A DNA stretch of 34,585 nucleotides, taken from NCBI GenBank assembly GCA_017883615.1, contig JADGNF010000068.1, positions 1 through 34,585 of the forward strand, read 5' to 3'. The position numbers and the translations under genes were made by a program. Each line of letters starts with the position of its first letter. The stretch's first letter is position 1. Shown here piece after piece: positions 16,010-24,716 of this stretch. The notes under the pieces were generated by a model. That model did not search any database and had not been told where the DNA came from. It saw only the letters and a program-made list of their open reading frames with translations. This DNA comes from Candidatus Bathyarchaeota archaeon (GTDB lineage Archaea; Thermoproteota; Bathyarchaeia; Bathyarchaeales; Bathycorpusculaceae).

Positions 16010-16162
16010 GTAAAGTAACCGCTCATTTACTTTAATGTACAGTACAACTCAAAAATCGCTATTAAAATTGTGTGATTACATAAAGATACAACAACCCATC
16101 AGCCCCGGATTTTTAATATGGAGAGAAAATAGACGCGTACTTGACAGAACCCACTTTAGCAT

Positions 16163-16242
16163 TATTTATAAGTATGTGTGAGAGATGAGTAAACAGAATC
16201 TCTAGTGGATTTGAGAGAAACTTTGACTCTTTGCTATCCACT
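16163..16242 (+). promoter_or_regulatory. Response-regulator promoter and inverted repeats
   Basis: TATTTATAAG (16163-16172) is a good TATA box, so transcription should begin near 16190 and leave a leader of over 110 bases, long for an archaeon. Two inverted repeats lie there: AGAGAT/ATCTCT (16181-16186 and 16198-16203) and AGTGGAT/ATCCACT (16204-16210 and 16236-16242), the latter with an inner AGAG/CTCT pair (16214-16217 and 16227-16230). The second could fold in the leader RNA or bind a dimeric regulator. The rest of 16010-16306 shows no gene. Confidence 0.45.
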
Positions 16243-16306
16243 GACTACTTGTTTAAGTCTTCAGGATGCATCGCAGTAAAGGTTCAAACGACAAGAAGGA
16301 AGGACT

Positions 16307-16693
16307 TTGGATAACGCGAAAAAACAGATAATCGTAATAGATGACGACAAATCGATTCTCAGAACATTCACGCGCATCCTACAAAAGTGTGGGTACGAAA
16401 TTGACGTTGCAGAAACAGGTAAAGAAGCCATAGAAAAGTCAAAGAAGAAACGTTATGACTTAGCGCTCATAGACATTCGCCTTCCAGATATGGACGGAAC
16501 CGATTTGCTTGTAAAGACGCAGCAAACAATGCATGGTGCCATAAAAATTATGATTACTGGCTTTCCCTCATTGGAAACCGGTGTCAAGGCACTAGACGAA
16601 GGAGCAGACGCCTACTTGGTGAAACCTGTAAAGCCAGAGGAACTCTTAGCTCTAATTGAAGAGAAATTCAAAGCTAAATCAGAAACCGAGTAA
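16307..16693 (+). CDS. CheY-like response regulator, stand-alone receiver
   Basis: A 128-aa single receiver domain. The acidic pocket is Asp12-Asp14 (VIDDDKS), the phosphoacceptor Asp56 (LALIDIRLPDMDG), the switch Thr84 (IMITGFPS) and Lys106 (YLVKPVKPEE). There is no output domain, so it must act by protein contact. No histidine kinase is encoded in the window, so its partner lies elsewhere. TTG start at 16307, directly after an AAGGAAGGA ribosome site. Confidence 0.92.
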   Translation: MDNAKKQIIVIDDDKSILRTFTRILQKCGYEIDVAETGKEAIEKSKKKRYDLALIDIRLPDMDGTDLLVKTQQTMHGAIKIMITGFPSLETGVKALDEGADAYLVKPVKPEELLALIEEKFKAKSETE

Positions 16694-16886
16694 TCTAATC
16701 AGCATTTCTTAGCCAGAAACTCTTCGCCTGCCAAACGGTGGGCAAGGGCTTTTTGTCTTTGTTTTATACAACCCGGGACCTTTTTGATTGAATAGCGGGG
16801 CATTACGCGATTACTTGATGGTTGTCGTGAAGCAATTGCTATATTTTATATCTCTTTGCGTTGTCGTTCTTAATTGGAGATTAAGA

Positions 16887-17261
16887 ATGCCTAAAGTCAT
16901 ACATTTTGAAATTCCTGCAGAAAATCCCGAAAGGGCAAGTGCGTTTTATAAGAAGGTTTTTGGATGGAAAATTGAAAAATACGCTAACACAAGCGTGGAC
17001 TATTGGCTGGTCACGGCAGGCGATGAGAAGGAAGCTGGAATTAACGGTGCCATTGCACTGAAAGACCAGATGCATCCCACAACAGTCAACACTTTAAGCG
17101 TCTCGTCGTATGATGAGGCTGTGAAGGAAATTCAGCAAGCCGGCGGAGAAAGCTTGACCCCTAAAATGACGGTTCCCGCTGTAGGCTACATGTGCTATTG
17201 CAAAGACACCGAGGGCAACATCTTTGGCATCATGCAAACAGATCTCAATGCGAAGTTGTAG
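16887..17261 (+). CDS. VOC/glyoxalase-fold protein
   Basis: A 124-aa protein of the vicinal oxygen chelate superfamily. Two beta-alpha-beta-beta-beta modules can be traced: [24 protein letters not shown] at the N-terminus and [20 protein letters not shown] with the closing [18 protein letters not shown]. The metal-binding residues are plausible (His5, a middle residue, and a C-terminal acidic residue), but the reaction cannot be named. ATG at 16887 has GGAGA six bases upstream, and this start gives the usual family N-terminus. Confidence 0.8.
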   Translation: [124 protein letters not shown]

Positions 17262-17321
17262 TGCATCCTATCCAACATACCCTTAAGTTCACCGTTTCTC
17301 TTCTGGTTTTAATGGTGCGAC

Positions 17322-18608
17322 TTGAAATTAAGAATTCTTTTGGGGTTCCCAATAGTCTTGATAGTTAGCATTCTTGTTTTTCCGGCTACGTTAGGTTCTG
17401 CCGTTTCGGGTCAAGTGCAAGGCGATTACATCGTACAAGCAGTTTTTCCACAATTAACTTTCAACCAACCCGTAGGAATTCTTAGCGCGGAAGATGCCAG
17501 CGGCAGACTTTTCGTAATCGAACAGCCAGGCACTATTCGCGTTTTCCAAAACTCTGCAAACTCTCCCTCCTCAACGGTTTTTCTGAATATTTCTGACCGC
17601 GTCCTCTTCAGTGGAGAACAAGGCTTACTCGGTTTGGCTTTCAACCCAGACTACGCGCAGAACGGCTTTTTCTACGTGGATTATGTTGCGGCTAACCCAA
17701 CCCGAACAATAATCGCTAGATACTCCGTTTCTAGTGGCACCCCGAACCAAGCTGACAAAACCAGCGAATTCATCCTCCTTGAAATTCCGCAACCTTTCGC
17801 CAACCATAAAGGCGGGCAACTCGCTTTTGGACCCGACGGCTACCTTTACATCGGTATGGGCGACGGCGGAAGCGCAGGTGACCCACTTGGCAACGGGCAA
17901 AACCGCTCTACGCTTTTGGGCAAGATTTTGCGAATCGATATAAACGCGGCTTCAGCGGGGCTCAATTACAGTATTCCAAGTGACAATCCTTTCGCGGGCA
18001 ACGTGGCGGGTTATCGACAAGAAATCTACACTTATGGTTTTCGGAATCCATGGCGTTTTAGCTTTGACTCTACTAAAGGGCAACTCTGGGTGGGAGATGT
18101 GGGGCAGGATCGGCTGGAAGAAATTGACGTTGCACAGAAGGGCTTGAATTATGGTTGGAACATTATGGAAGGCACGTTGCCTTATGCGGGAGGAAATGAG
18201 GTGGGCCTTCAACTTCCGGTCTACGAGTACAACCACACGATGGGAATCGCCATAATTGGCGGCTACGTATACCGCGGCGCATCTAATCCAGAATTGGATG
18301 GCGCTTACATTTACGGGGACTACGGTTCAGGCAAAATCTGGGCTCTAGCGCTAAACAGTTCAGGTGCAGTCTCCAACACCCAGCTGACCGCTTCGGGCTT
18401 GACAATCAGTTCATTTGGCGTAGACCAAGCAGGCGAACTTTACATTTGCGCTTTCGATGGAAAAATCTACCAACTCGCAGCTTCAACTATCCCAGAGCTT
18501 TTACCGTCGATTACCATCGCCGGATTTGTTGCGGCTACATTGTTTTCGGCTGTCGCGGTTAGGAAACGACGGTTGGTTTCTTCGCTTCCTGAGCAAGGTA
18601 ATCTTTGA
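17322..18608 (+). CDS. Secreted PQQ-type glucose/sorbosone dehydrogenase
   Basis: A 428-aa exported six-bladed propeller of the soluble glucose/sorbosone dehydrogenase family. A signal peptide covers about residues 1-27. Family marks: [76 protein letters not shown], and GYVYRG. The calcium/PQQ site residues appear retained, but whether archaea supply PQQ is unclear, so a true sugar oxidation is not proven. The C-terminus [16 protein letters not shown] plus a basic RKRR tail looks like a PEF-CTERM-like surface anchor. TTG start at 17322. The 3' end overlaps the convergent NUDIX gene by 50 bases. Confidence 0.85.
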   Translation: MKLRILLGFPIVLIVSILVFPATLGSAVSGQVQGDYIVQAVFPQLTFNQPVGILSAEDASGRLFVIEQPGTIRVFQNSANSPSSTVFLNISDRVLFSGEQGLLGLAFNPDYAQNGFFYVDYVAANPTRTIIARYSVSSGTPNQADKTSEFILLEIPQPFANHKGGQLAFGPDGYLYIGMGDGGSAGDPLGNGQNRSTLLGKILRIDINAASAGLNYSIPSDNPFAGNVAGYRQEIYTYGFRNPWRFSFDSTKGQLWVGDVGQDRLEEIDVAQKGLNYGWNIMEGTLPYAGGNEVGLQLPVYEYNHTMGIAIIGGYVYRGASNPELDGAYIYGDYGSGKIWALALNSSGAVSNTQLTASGLTISSFGVDQAGELYICAFDGKIYQLAASTIPELLPSITIAGFVAATLFSAVAVRKRRLVSSLPEQGNL

Positions 18609-18990
18609 ACATTTGTGTGTGCTCAAACGCTAAAACCTCAGGTAACTTATCCAAGTCGAACAGCCTAATTTCGGCAATTTCGCTCTCCTGCCGCCGAAGT
18701 TCTCCGGCGACGCGTTTGACGAGGAAGCATGTGGGGTAGTAATCGTATTCATAACCCCCTTGGGTGCCTTTCTCACGATAATCGCCCACTTTGCGAACGA
18801 CCTGCACATCGAGTCCCGTTTCTTCTTTCACTTCTCGAACGACGGTTTGCTCTTGGGTTTCTCCAGGTTCGGCTCTCCCGCCCGGCAGCGCCCAATAGCC
18901 AACGAAGGGCGGAGTGGTTCGTTTGATTAAGATAATTCTGTTCCCGGGAAAAGGGATTATGGCGGTTGCGGTTTTGCCATGGAACTTCAT
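18559..18990 (-). CDS. NUDIX hydrolase
   Basis: A 143-aa NUDIX protein. The box is complete: Gly38, Glu44, Arg52-Glu53, Glu56-Glu57, Gly59 ([18 protein letters not shown]...EETGL). The sequence resembles ADP-ribose pyrophosphatase or MutT-like hydrolases; the substrate cannot be fixed. ATG start at 18990. Its last 50 bases overlap the end of the dehydrogenase gene in opposite orientation, so the C-terminus is encoded over the other gene's membrane anchor. Confidence 0.88.
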   Translation of the reverse strand: MKFHGKTATAIIPFPGNRIILIKRTTPPFVGYWALPGGRAEPGETQEQTVVREVKEETGLDVQVVRKVGDYREKGTQGGYEYDYYPTCFLVKRVAGELRRQESEIAEIRLFDLDKLPEVLAFEHTQMFKDYLAQEAKKPTVVS

Positions 18991-19192
18991 GTTTTCACGC
19001 TATTGCTTTCTTGGGCTTGAACATATCTTTTTCTCTGCTCAGACTCGAAGTCGTTTCGATGGTGAAAGGCGCATTGACCTACCCCCTCCCTCCCTTTTCT
19101 GCATACATCAAATATTAGGCACAAAACATGAAATTCAAACTTGCAAATTCACTGGCGACGTTGGCGTTTGTTTGATTTTGACCAGCAAGTTT

Positions 19193-19228
19193 ATATGAAT
19201 AGTAATTCATATGAATAAGTGTTCATAT
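19193..19228 (+). promoter_or_regulatory. Two overlapping ArsR operators on the TATA box
   Basis: Two 20-bp palindromes of the same form, ATATGAA-N6-TTCATAT, lie at 19193-19212 and 19209-19228 and share four bases; their centres are 16 bases apart. TGAA-N6-TTCA is close to the SmtB/ArsR site pattern. The TATA box TTTATATG (19190-19197) overlaps the first site, so binding would block TBP. The first gene downstream is an ArsR repressor, which points to autoregulation. Confidence 0.72.
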
Positions 19229-19244
19229 ATTGGCGTGGATAAAC

Positions 19245-19565
19245 ATGAAAAAAACCCTTACAACCATTTGCTACCACTTCTTCACCAACCTCGCAAACCC
19301 AACCCGACTTGCCGCCCTCGAACAACTCATGGACAAACCCATGAGCGTAAACGAACTCGCCCAAACCCTCGGACAAGAACAAAGCATGATATCCCACAAC
19401 CTCAAACCCCTCCTCGACTGCAACCTCATCACGGTTGAAAACCAAGGGAAAAAACACATATACACAGTCAACAAGGAAACAATTGCGCCCATCTTCAAAG
19501 CCATAGAAAACCACGCCCAAAAATTCTGCCCCAAAGGGGGAAAATGCCTAACAGGAGAAAACTAA
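19245..19565 (+). CDS. ArsR-family repressor
   Basis: A 106-aa winged-helix regulator: helix YHFFTNLANPTRLAALEQLM, recognition part SVNELAQTLGQEQSMISHNL, wing ENQGKKHIYTVN. The C-terminal FCPKGGKCL (Cys95, Cys101) could bind a metal or an Fe-S cluster and differs from the alpha-3 CVC site of arsenic sensors, so the inducer may be redox or metal rather than arsenite. ATG at 19245 follows GTGGAT weakly; TTG at 19230 would extend it by five residues. The next gene starts one base after its stop. Self-repression is suggested by the operators above. Confidence 0.88.
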   Translation: MKKTLTTICYHFFTNLANPTRLAALEQLMDKPMSVNELAQTLGQEQSMISHNLKPLLDCNLITVENQGKKHIYTVNKETIAPIFKAIENHAQKFCPKGGKCLTGEN

Positions 19566-19566
19566 C

Positions 19567-20220
19567 ATGGTCCAAAGAAAAATCGTACACATAAATGAAG
19601 CGCTATGCAACGGATGCGGAACCTGCATCCCCAAATGCGCCGAAGGCGCACTGCAAATCGTTGACGGCAAGGCAAGAATGATCACGGAAACCTACTGCGA
19701 CGGTTTAGGCGCCTGCCTTGGACAATGCCCGCAGGGAGCCATCACGATAACAGAGAGGGAAGCCCCCGCGTTTGACGAGAAAGAAGTTCACCAGTACCTC
19801 CAAAGCAAAACTCACGCAGCACCCCAGACAAAACCCGAAGCCGAAACAGCACCACAAAAGCCACAGTGGCCAGTCAAACTCAACCTGGTCACAACAAAAA
19901 CGCCGTTCTTCGAGAACGCCGACCTACTCATCGCCGCCGACTGCGCACCAGTTGCCCTCAAAAACTTCCACAGCCTCCTGCTCCCTGGAAAAAAGGTGCT
20001 CATAGGCTGCCCCAAGTTCGATGATGCCCGAGCCTACGCGCAAAAACTCGGCGAAATCCTAACGCAAAACAACATCGCCAGCATCACAGTCGCCCACATG
20101 GAAGTACCCTGCTGCAGTGCCCTAAAATGGGTAGTAAACAAGGCGCTTGAAACTTCAGGAAAGAAAATCCCTGTTAAAGAATTTGAGATAAAAATTGGAG
20201 GCGAAATAGTTGAGCTCTAA
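19567..20220 (+). CDS. 4Fe-4S protein with C-terminal Cys-rich domain
   Basis: A 217-aa cytoplasmic iron-sulfur protein. Cys14, Cys17, Cys20 and Cys24 form one cluster motif; the second has Cys44, Cys50 and Cys54 with Leu47 in the usual Cys place. After a proline-rich linker (about 80-100), the C-terminal domain carries GCPKFDD (Cys near 143) and VPCCSAL (two Cys near 180), which may bind another cofactor. Such proteins occur in anaerobes, often beside an ArsR gene and hybrid cluster protein. It probably moves electrons in an anaerobic stress response; partner unknown. It is coupled to ArsR and to the next gene. Confidence 0.78.
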   Translation: MVQRKIVHINEALCNGCGTCIPKCAEGALQIVDGKARMITETYCDGLGACLGQCPQGAITITEREAPAFDEKEVHQYLQSKTHAAPQTKPEAETAPQKPQWPVKLNLVTTKTPFFENADLLIAADCAPVALKNFHSLLLPGKKVLIGCPKFDDARAYAQKLGEILTQNNIASITVAHMEVPCCSALKWVVNKALETSGKKIPVKEFEIKIGGEIVEL

Positions 20221-20467
20221 AGATAACAAACCCACAGAAAAAAACCCTCAAACCTGCCCCGGACTTCGAGACCTAATCCAACCCAAACCCGCATACGTGA
20301 AGTGCCATGTTTGTGGCGCCGATGTGGAGGTGTGGAGCGACGAAGACAAAACCACCTGCACCGAATGCGGCGCTGAGTGGAAACGTCCAGACAAATCCGC
20401 TGAATGCCTCGAATACTGTCAGTATGCGGACAAGTGCAGGGCGTTGATTGAATCTCGTAAGACCTGA
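20210..20467 (+). CDS. Small Cys-rich protein of the ArsR operon
   Basis: An 85-aa protein with a Cys-rich layout: TCPGL, then a zinc ribbon CHVCG ... CTECG and a tail CLEYCQYADKC. The eight cysteines suggest two metal sites. The TTG start lies inside the end of the Fe-S gene (11-base overlap) and has GGAGG seven bases upstream, so it is translated with that gene. Function unknown; expected to act with the Fe-S protein. Confidence 0.72.
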   Translation: MSSKDNKPTEKNPQTCPGLRDLIQPKPAYVKCHVCGADVEVWSDEDKTTCTECGAEWKRPDKSAECLEYCQYADKCRALIESRKT

Positions 20468-20517
20468 CCGTCTGCCAGGTCATACGCAGCGGGAGACGCC
20501 ACTTTTTCCTAACATCA
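20461..20517 (+). terminator. Hairpin and T-run ending the ArsR operon
   Basis: GACCTG at 20461-20466 pairs with CAGGTC at 20476-20481 across a nine-base loop; the first arm overlaps the stop codon TGA (20465-20467). A five-T run follows at 20513-20517. The distance between stem and T-run is larger than in a bacterial terminator, so this is a moderate call. Confidence 0.45.
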
Positions 20518-20560
20518 CCATTTCCTGTTCAAATTCCAAACTCAATGGGTATGATATTCC

Positions 20561-21004
20561 TTAAGAGAATGCTCCAGCGGCATTAGGTGCGTCTTGTGGC
20601 ACATTTTGGGTGATATCCCAATACTCTACAATTTTGTCTGCGCTGAAACGAAAGAGATGGACTTGCCTTAGCCCTCCCTCACTTGGTTTGGAACTGGAGA
20701 TTTGGGTATGAACTGCGACGAGGTCTCCATCAGCAAGCACTTGCCTGACAATCAGTTTGAAATCGGCTGATGATCCTTTGATGATTCCTTTTGCGGCTTG
20801 TTTTTGGACAGCAATCATTGCGTCAGTTAATTCCTCCATGCCGCCAAAGGTGTAAGGATTATGGGTCTTACATTTAGGGGCAAAGAAACGCAATCCGTCC
20901 TTTGGATTTCCCGAACCGACTAATCTGAGAAACTCAACTGCAATTTTCTTGTGCAATTTATTCAAATCGTTTTCAGGTGTGTTAAAAGGAGCTACGTTTT
21001 CCAA
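20561..21004 (-). CDS. SnoaL/NTF2-like fold protein
   Basis: A 147-aa protein with the cone-shaped NTF2/SnoaL layout: an N-terminal helix (LHKKIAVEFLRLVGSGNP), a segment with APKCKTHNPYTFGGMEEL, then strands VRQVLADGDLVAVHTQIS and the closing IVEYWDITQNVP. Such proteins are small enzymes or binding proteins; no activity can be named. TTG at 21004 is preferred to the ATG at 21082 because AGGTGA lies five bases upstream; the longer form would add a basic hydrophobic stretch. Confidence 0.72.
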   Translation of the reverse strand: MENVAPFNTPENDLNKLHKKIAVEFLRLVGSGNPKDGLRFFAPKCKTHNPYTFGGMEELTDAMIAVQKQAAKGIIKGSSADFKLIVRQVLADGDLVAVHTQISSSKPSEGGLRQVHLFRFSADKIVEYWDITQNVPQDAPNAAGAFS

Positions 21005-21189
21005 GTTTTCACCTAAAAATCTTAACTTTTTAAATGATATAAACGTATTTAGAAACCGTTTTCCAGAATAAAAAAGGAACATCCCATGTCGCTTAGTCTT
21101 TAAATTTAGCTCTGAATCAAGACTTACAAGCTTGATTATGGCACATAGAGAAGCAAACTAGGAAGAAAACAAAACCAAAGAAGAAGAAA

Positions 21190-21753
21190 TTATTGTGGTT
21201 TGCCGTTTTCTGGCGGCACGAAAACTGCGGCTGCAACAGCTGTGGTCCATAACCCGTTTTTGTCGCCTACGGCGGTCTGGGTCATGTTGGCTGTTTTGAT
21301 GATTAAGCCGCTGGTTTTGAAAAGCTGTTTGCGTTCGTCCCAGGCTGTTTCGGGGTCGAACTGGATGCCCATTGTTGTTGCGAGCATGGTGGCTGCCAGG
21401 TCTTCGCTATAGTCTCCGGCTGACTCGTCGGTTTGTCCAAAGCTGTGGTGTTCTGAGAGGTAGCCGTATTGGTTTTTACCTGATGGAATCGCGACACCGA
21501 TAGAGGATGCGACTAGGCGGTGGGCTTCGTTGGTTGCGTTTCGTGCGATTACGACAAAGGTGATTTCTCCGGGGTTGATCATTTTTAAGCCTTTTTCTCG
21601 GGGCAACAGTTCGCATGCTGGAGGAACAATGCTTGAGACTGCGACTAAGTTGCAGTGTTGGATGCCTGCGTCTCTGAGTGCTAGTTCAAAAGACTGGAGT
21701 TGTTCTTTGTGTTTACCTACGCCCTTTGTTAGGAAGAAGTATTTGGGTATCAT
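21190..21753 (-). CDS. pdaD: Pyruvoyl-dependent arginine decarboxylase
   Basis: A 187-aa proenzyme that makes agmatine from arginine, the first step of archaeal polyamine synthesis. The self-cleavage site is Ser40-Ser41 in [11 protein letters not shown]; cleavage turns the second serine into the pyruvoyl group. Other family marks are the [15 protein letters not shown] region, [18 protein letters not shown] and a [20 protein letters not shown] ending. It is about 20 residues longer than M. jannaschii PdaD, mostly at the C-terminal half. ATG start at 21753. A DHA2-type transporter gene lies upstream on the same strand, but agmatine transport is only a guess. Confidence 0.93.
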   Translation of the reverse strand: MIPKYFFLTKGVGKHKEQLQSFELALRDAGIQHCNLVAVSSIVPPACELLPREKGLKMINPGEITFVVIARNATNEAHRLVASSIGVAIPSGKNQYGYLSEHHSFGQTDESAGDYSEDLAATMLATTMGIQFDPETAWDERKQLFKTSGLIIKTANMTQTAVGDKNGLWTTAVAAAVFVPPENGKPQ

Positions 21754-21868
21754 ATGTTAAGTCGAAAATAGACAGTAAGAGAATGGATTTAAAAACTTTG
21801 TTATGGGGATTCTCTAATGTCCTCTTCTTTTGCAGTGGTGGCTTCTCAGAAACCAAACAATGGTTGCA

Positions 21869-23362
21869 TTATTGTCCAGTTTCTACTTCTGCGGTCAGCA
21901 GAACCGTTTTTGCTTTGGAACCTCTGCCTCTTAGTACGGAAGGAATAATTGCCAAAGCGTTAAGGGCTGCGAGCCACAGGTAAGCCGACTGCAAGCCTTG
22001 CATGAACAGCACTTTGTCCGCGGCAAGCGAGGTTGCAGAGCCCGAAGCAATCTGGCTAACCACAGCGTACGGTACGGTGAAGCTGATTATTAGAATTGCC
22101 AAGTTTAGGCTAAATGCCATGCCCACATTTAGGAAGGTAGAGCGTACGGCAGATCCGATTCCTCTTCTATCTGGAGGGACTGCACTCATAACAGAACTCA
22201 TGTTTGGGCTACTGAACAAGCCCATAGCTACACCGAAAAGCACCATGTAAACTGCCACCGTGAAGTATGAACTCCCGGCATTTAGAGTCGAGAACAAATA
22301 CAGAGAAATGCTGGAAAGAATTATCCCTGATATGGTGAAGGGATGGTGGCTGAACTTGTCGCAGAGCCATCCCGAAAGAGGCCCCGCGATGAGGAAGGCA
22401 ATATCAAAGGGAATTATTCTAACGCCCGCCTCAAATGGGCTGTATCCCAAAACGAGTTGGAAGTAAAAGCTGAGAAGGAGAAGTACCGCACCCCAAGCTA
22501 TCCCGTTAAGAAGTAGGGCGAAGATGCCTCCGCTGAATTCACGTATCCGGAAGAGGCTGAAGTCAACCAGTGGTTTTGGGCAGCGGTTTTCGTGAGCGAG
22601 AAACACGATGAATGAGGCTATTGTTAAGACCGAAAAGGAAAGCGTGAGGATTTGGCTTCCGATTCCGTAAGCGGCGAAGGTCATGACGAGCAGCAGGCTT
22701 GTGATGAATGTGGTGAAGGTGACGAAGCCGATCCAGTCCATGCATCCGCGGGTTACGTGATTGTGGTTTGGTGGTTCCTTGATGGCTTTGTGCGCCCAGA
22801 TAGTACCGATGATGCCGATTGGAACGTTAACGTAAAAAAGTGCCCGCCAGTCGCCTATGAATGAAAGGATGATGCCGCTTAGAGTTAAGCCTGCCATGGC
22901 TCCTGCGCGAAAGCCGAGGTTGTTTACGCTCAGAGAGAAGCTGAGTTGGTTTTTTGGAGTGGCGTCAGTAATTATTGCTATGCTATTGGTTATGATGACT
23001 CCCGCACCGATTCCTTGGATGATTCGAAAAAACACCACCTGATAGGGGTCCATGGCTAAGCTGGTTAAAGCTGAGCCAACGGTGAATATTGCGAAACCGC
23101 TGACGTAGAAGCGTTTTCTTCCAAATAAGTCCGTGAGGCGTCCGATGAGCAGGAAAACGGATATGGCTCCTAGCATGTAGGCTTGGTTTATCCAGATGCC
23201 CTGCTCTGCGTCTGCCTTCAAGGCGGAAATTACCTGGGGCAAACCGATAATGACGATTCGGGCGTCGATTCCCGCCATCAAAACCCCGATGGTGGTTACG
23301 GTGAGCACGGTCCACTTGTATTGCAAATTGAACACTCTTGAACAGATTCTAGCCGTTCTCAC
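21869..23362 (-). CDS. MFS transporter, DHA2 (14-helix) type
   Basis: A 497-aa transporter of the EmrB/QacA class, using proton exchange to export drugs or metabolites. Motif A is LTDLFGRKRFYVSG, motif C-like glycine-rich stretches (GAGVIITNSIAII, GAMAGLTLSGIIL) are present, and Asp33 in helix 1 (AGIDARIVIIGLPQV) sits where DHA2 transporters have a conserved acidic residue. About 14 hydrophobic segments can be counted. GTG start at 23362; a second GTG at 23335 would start nearer the first helix and is also plausible. The substrate is unknown. Confidence 0.9.
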   Translation of the reverse strand: MRTARICSRVFNLQYKWTVLTVTTIGVLMAGIDARIVIIGLPQVISALKADAEQGIWINQAYMLGAISVFLLIGRLTDLFGRKRFYVSGFAIFTVGSALTSLAMDPYQVVFFRIIQGIGAGVIITNSIAIITDATPKNQLSFSLSVNNLGFRAGAMAGLTLSGIILSFIGDWRALFYVNVPIGIIGTIWAHKAIKEPPNHNHVTRGCMDWIGFVTFTTFITSLLLVMTFAAYGIGSQILTLSFSVLTIASFIVFLAHENRCPKPLVDFSLFRIREFSGGIFALLLNGIAWGAVLLLLSFYFQLVLGYSPFEAGVRIIPFDIAFLIAGPLSGWLCDKFSHHPFTISGIILSSISLYLFSTLNAGSSYFTVAVYMVLFGVAMGLFSSPNMSSVMSAVPPDRRGIGSAVRSTFLNVGMAFSLNLAILIISFTVPYAVVSQIASGSATSLAADKVLFMQGLQSAYLWLAALNALAIIPSVLRGRGSKAKTVLLTAEVETGQ

Positions 23363-23526
23363 ATAAGTGCGGTTTAAATCTTACTTGCAAACTAAGGAAG
23401 AAGCAAGGTGGAAAAAACGAAAACCCCTTTATTCCGAGCGGCGTCTGTGGAATTTGACTAACGATTTATTAGGCTTCAAACGCTAAAGTCAATACTGCCC
23501 AAGAATGACTCGGCTGAGGATTAAGA

Positions 23527-24711
23527 GTGAAAAGACACCAGAGCGTGTTCAAAGACGAATCTAAGCTGGACATAAACTTCGTACCTAACCGGCTGCCTCA
23601 CCGAGAAAAAGAACATCGCCTACTAATGGAATTTTTCAGTTTCCTCCTCAAATATCCCGATCGGATGGCACAACGCGTTCTTGTAACAGGCGAAATCGGC
23701 ACCGGCAAAACCGCACTTTGTCAACGCTTCGGGGCAGAAATGACTTTAGAAGCACATAAACGAAGCGTAAACCTCCATTACATACATGTTAACTGCCGGG
23801 AGTACCGTGGCAAACTCTTCCTAATATTGCAACACGCGTTAACTGTTTTGAAACCCACTTTTCCCCAACGCGGCTACGGTGCCGAAGAAGTCCTCAAAGC
23901 CCTCCTGCAAAATCTCGACGAGGAAAACGCATACGTGATTTTAGCTTTAGATGAGTTTGACAGCATCATCGAAGCGGAAGGGTCCGATGCTGTTTATAAT
24001 TTGACTCGGATGCAGGAGATGAGACAGAATAAGCCCCAGCGCATGTCAATCCTTGGTATCATGCGGGATTTGGAATCCACTAAACGGTTGGATGACAGCG
24101 CAAGAAGCACTCTCCAACGAAACATTATCCGTTTGGAACGGTATGGAAAACCGCAGCTTGTCGACATCCTCAACGAACGTGTCACGTTAGCTTTTGAACC
24201 CTACACCGTGCCCGAAGATGTGGTTTCACTTACGGCGGATTTGGCTCAAGACGAAAGCGGCAATGCGCGGTTCGGTATAGAACTGCTCTGGCGTGCGGGG
24301 AAATACGCTGATGCTGAGGACAAAGAAAAGGTGCAACCCGAAGATGTACGCAAATCGATCTCCAGTATAATCCCCAGTTTATCGAGAACCGAGCTGGATG
24401 ATTTGGGTCTTCACGAGAAATTGTTTCTGTTGGGTACTGCAGAGGTTTTTTTGGAGAGCGGAGAGGCTTATGTTACGTTGTCTGAGATTGAGAAGATCTA
24501 TGCGGTTGCTTGCGAAGAGTTTGATGAAAAACCCGTTAGTCACACGCAGCTGTGGAAATATGTTCAGACGCTTTCAGTGCGGGGTTTCCTCAAGACCGAA
24601 GTTTCGGGGGAAGGCAGCCGTGGACGGTCTACCTTGGTTTATTTGCCTTCTATCTCAGCCGAGGAATTAGCAAAGGCATTACGTGCGCTTCTTGCGCGAC
24701 AAGAAAGGTGA
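23527..24711 (+). CDS. Orc1/Cdc6-family AAA+ ATPase
   Basis: A 394-aa protein. Walker A is GEIGTGKT (55-62), Walker B LALDEFD with Asp142-Glu143, sensor-1 region LGIMRDL, and the Cdc6 lid with NARFGIELLWRAG as the sensor-2 Arg block. A C-terminal winged helix (about 300-385) would bind origin DNA. It is either the replication initiator or a diverged paralogue. GTG start at 23527. The next gene, a winged-helix regulator, begins five bases after its stop. Motif EFD instead of the common EID is a small deviation. Confidence 0.85.
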   Translation: MKRHQSVFKDESKLDINFVPNRLPHREKEHRLLMEFFSFLLKYPDRMAQRVLVTGEIGTGKTALCQRFGAEMTLEAHKRSVNLHYIHVNCREYRGKLFLILQHALTVLKPTFPQRGYGAEEVLKALLQNLDEENAYVILALDEFDSIIEAEGSDAVYNLTRMQEMRQNKPQRMSILGIMRDLESTKRLDDSARSTLQRNIIRLERYGKPQLVDILNERVTLAFEPYTVPEDVVSLTADLAQDESGNARFGIELLWRAGKYADAEDKEKVQPEDVRKSISSIIPSLSRTELDDLGLHEKLFLLGTAEVFLESGEAYVTLSEIEKIYAVACEEFDEKPVSHTQLWKYVQTLSVRGFLKTEVSGEGSRGRSTLVYLPSISAEELAKALRALLARQER

Positions 24712-24716
24712 CAGGT

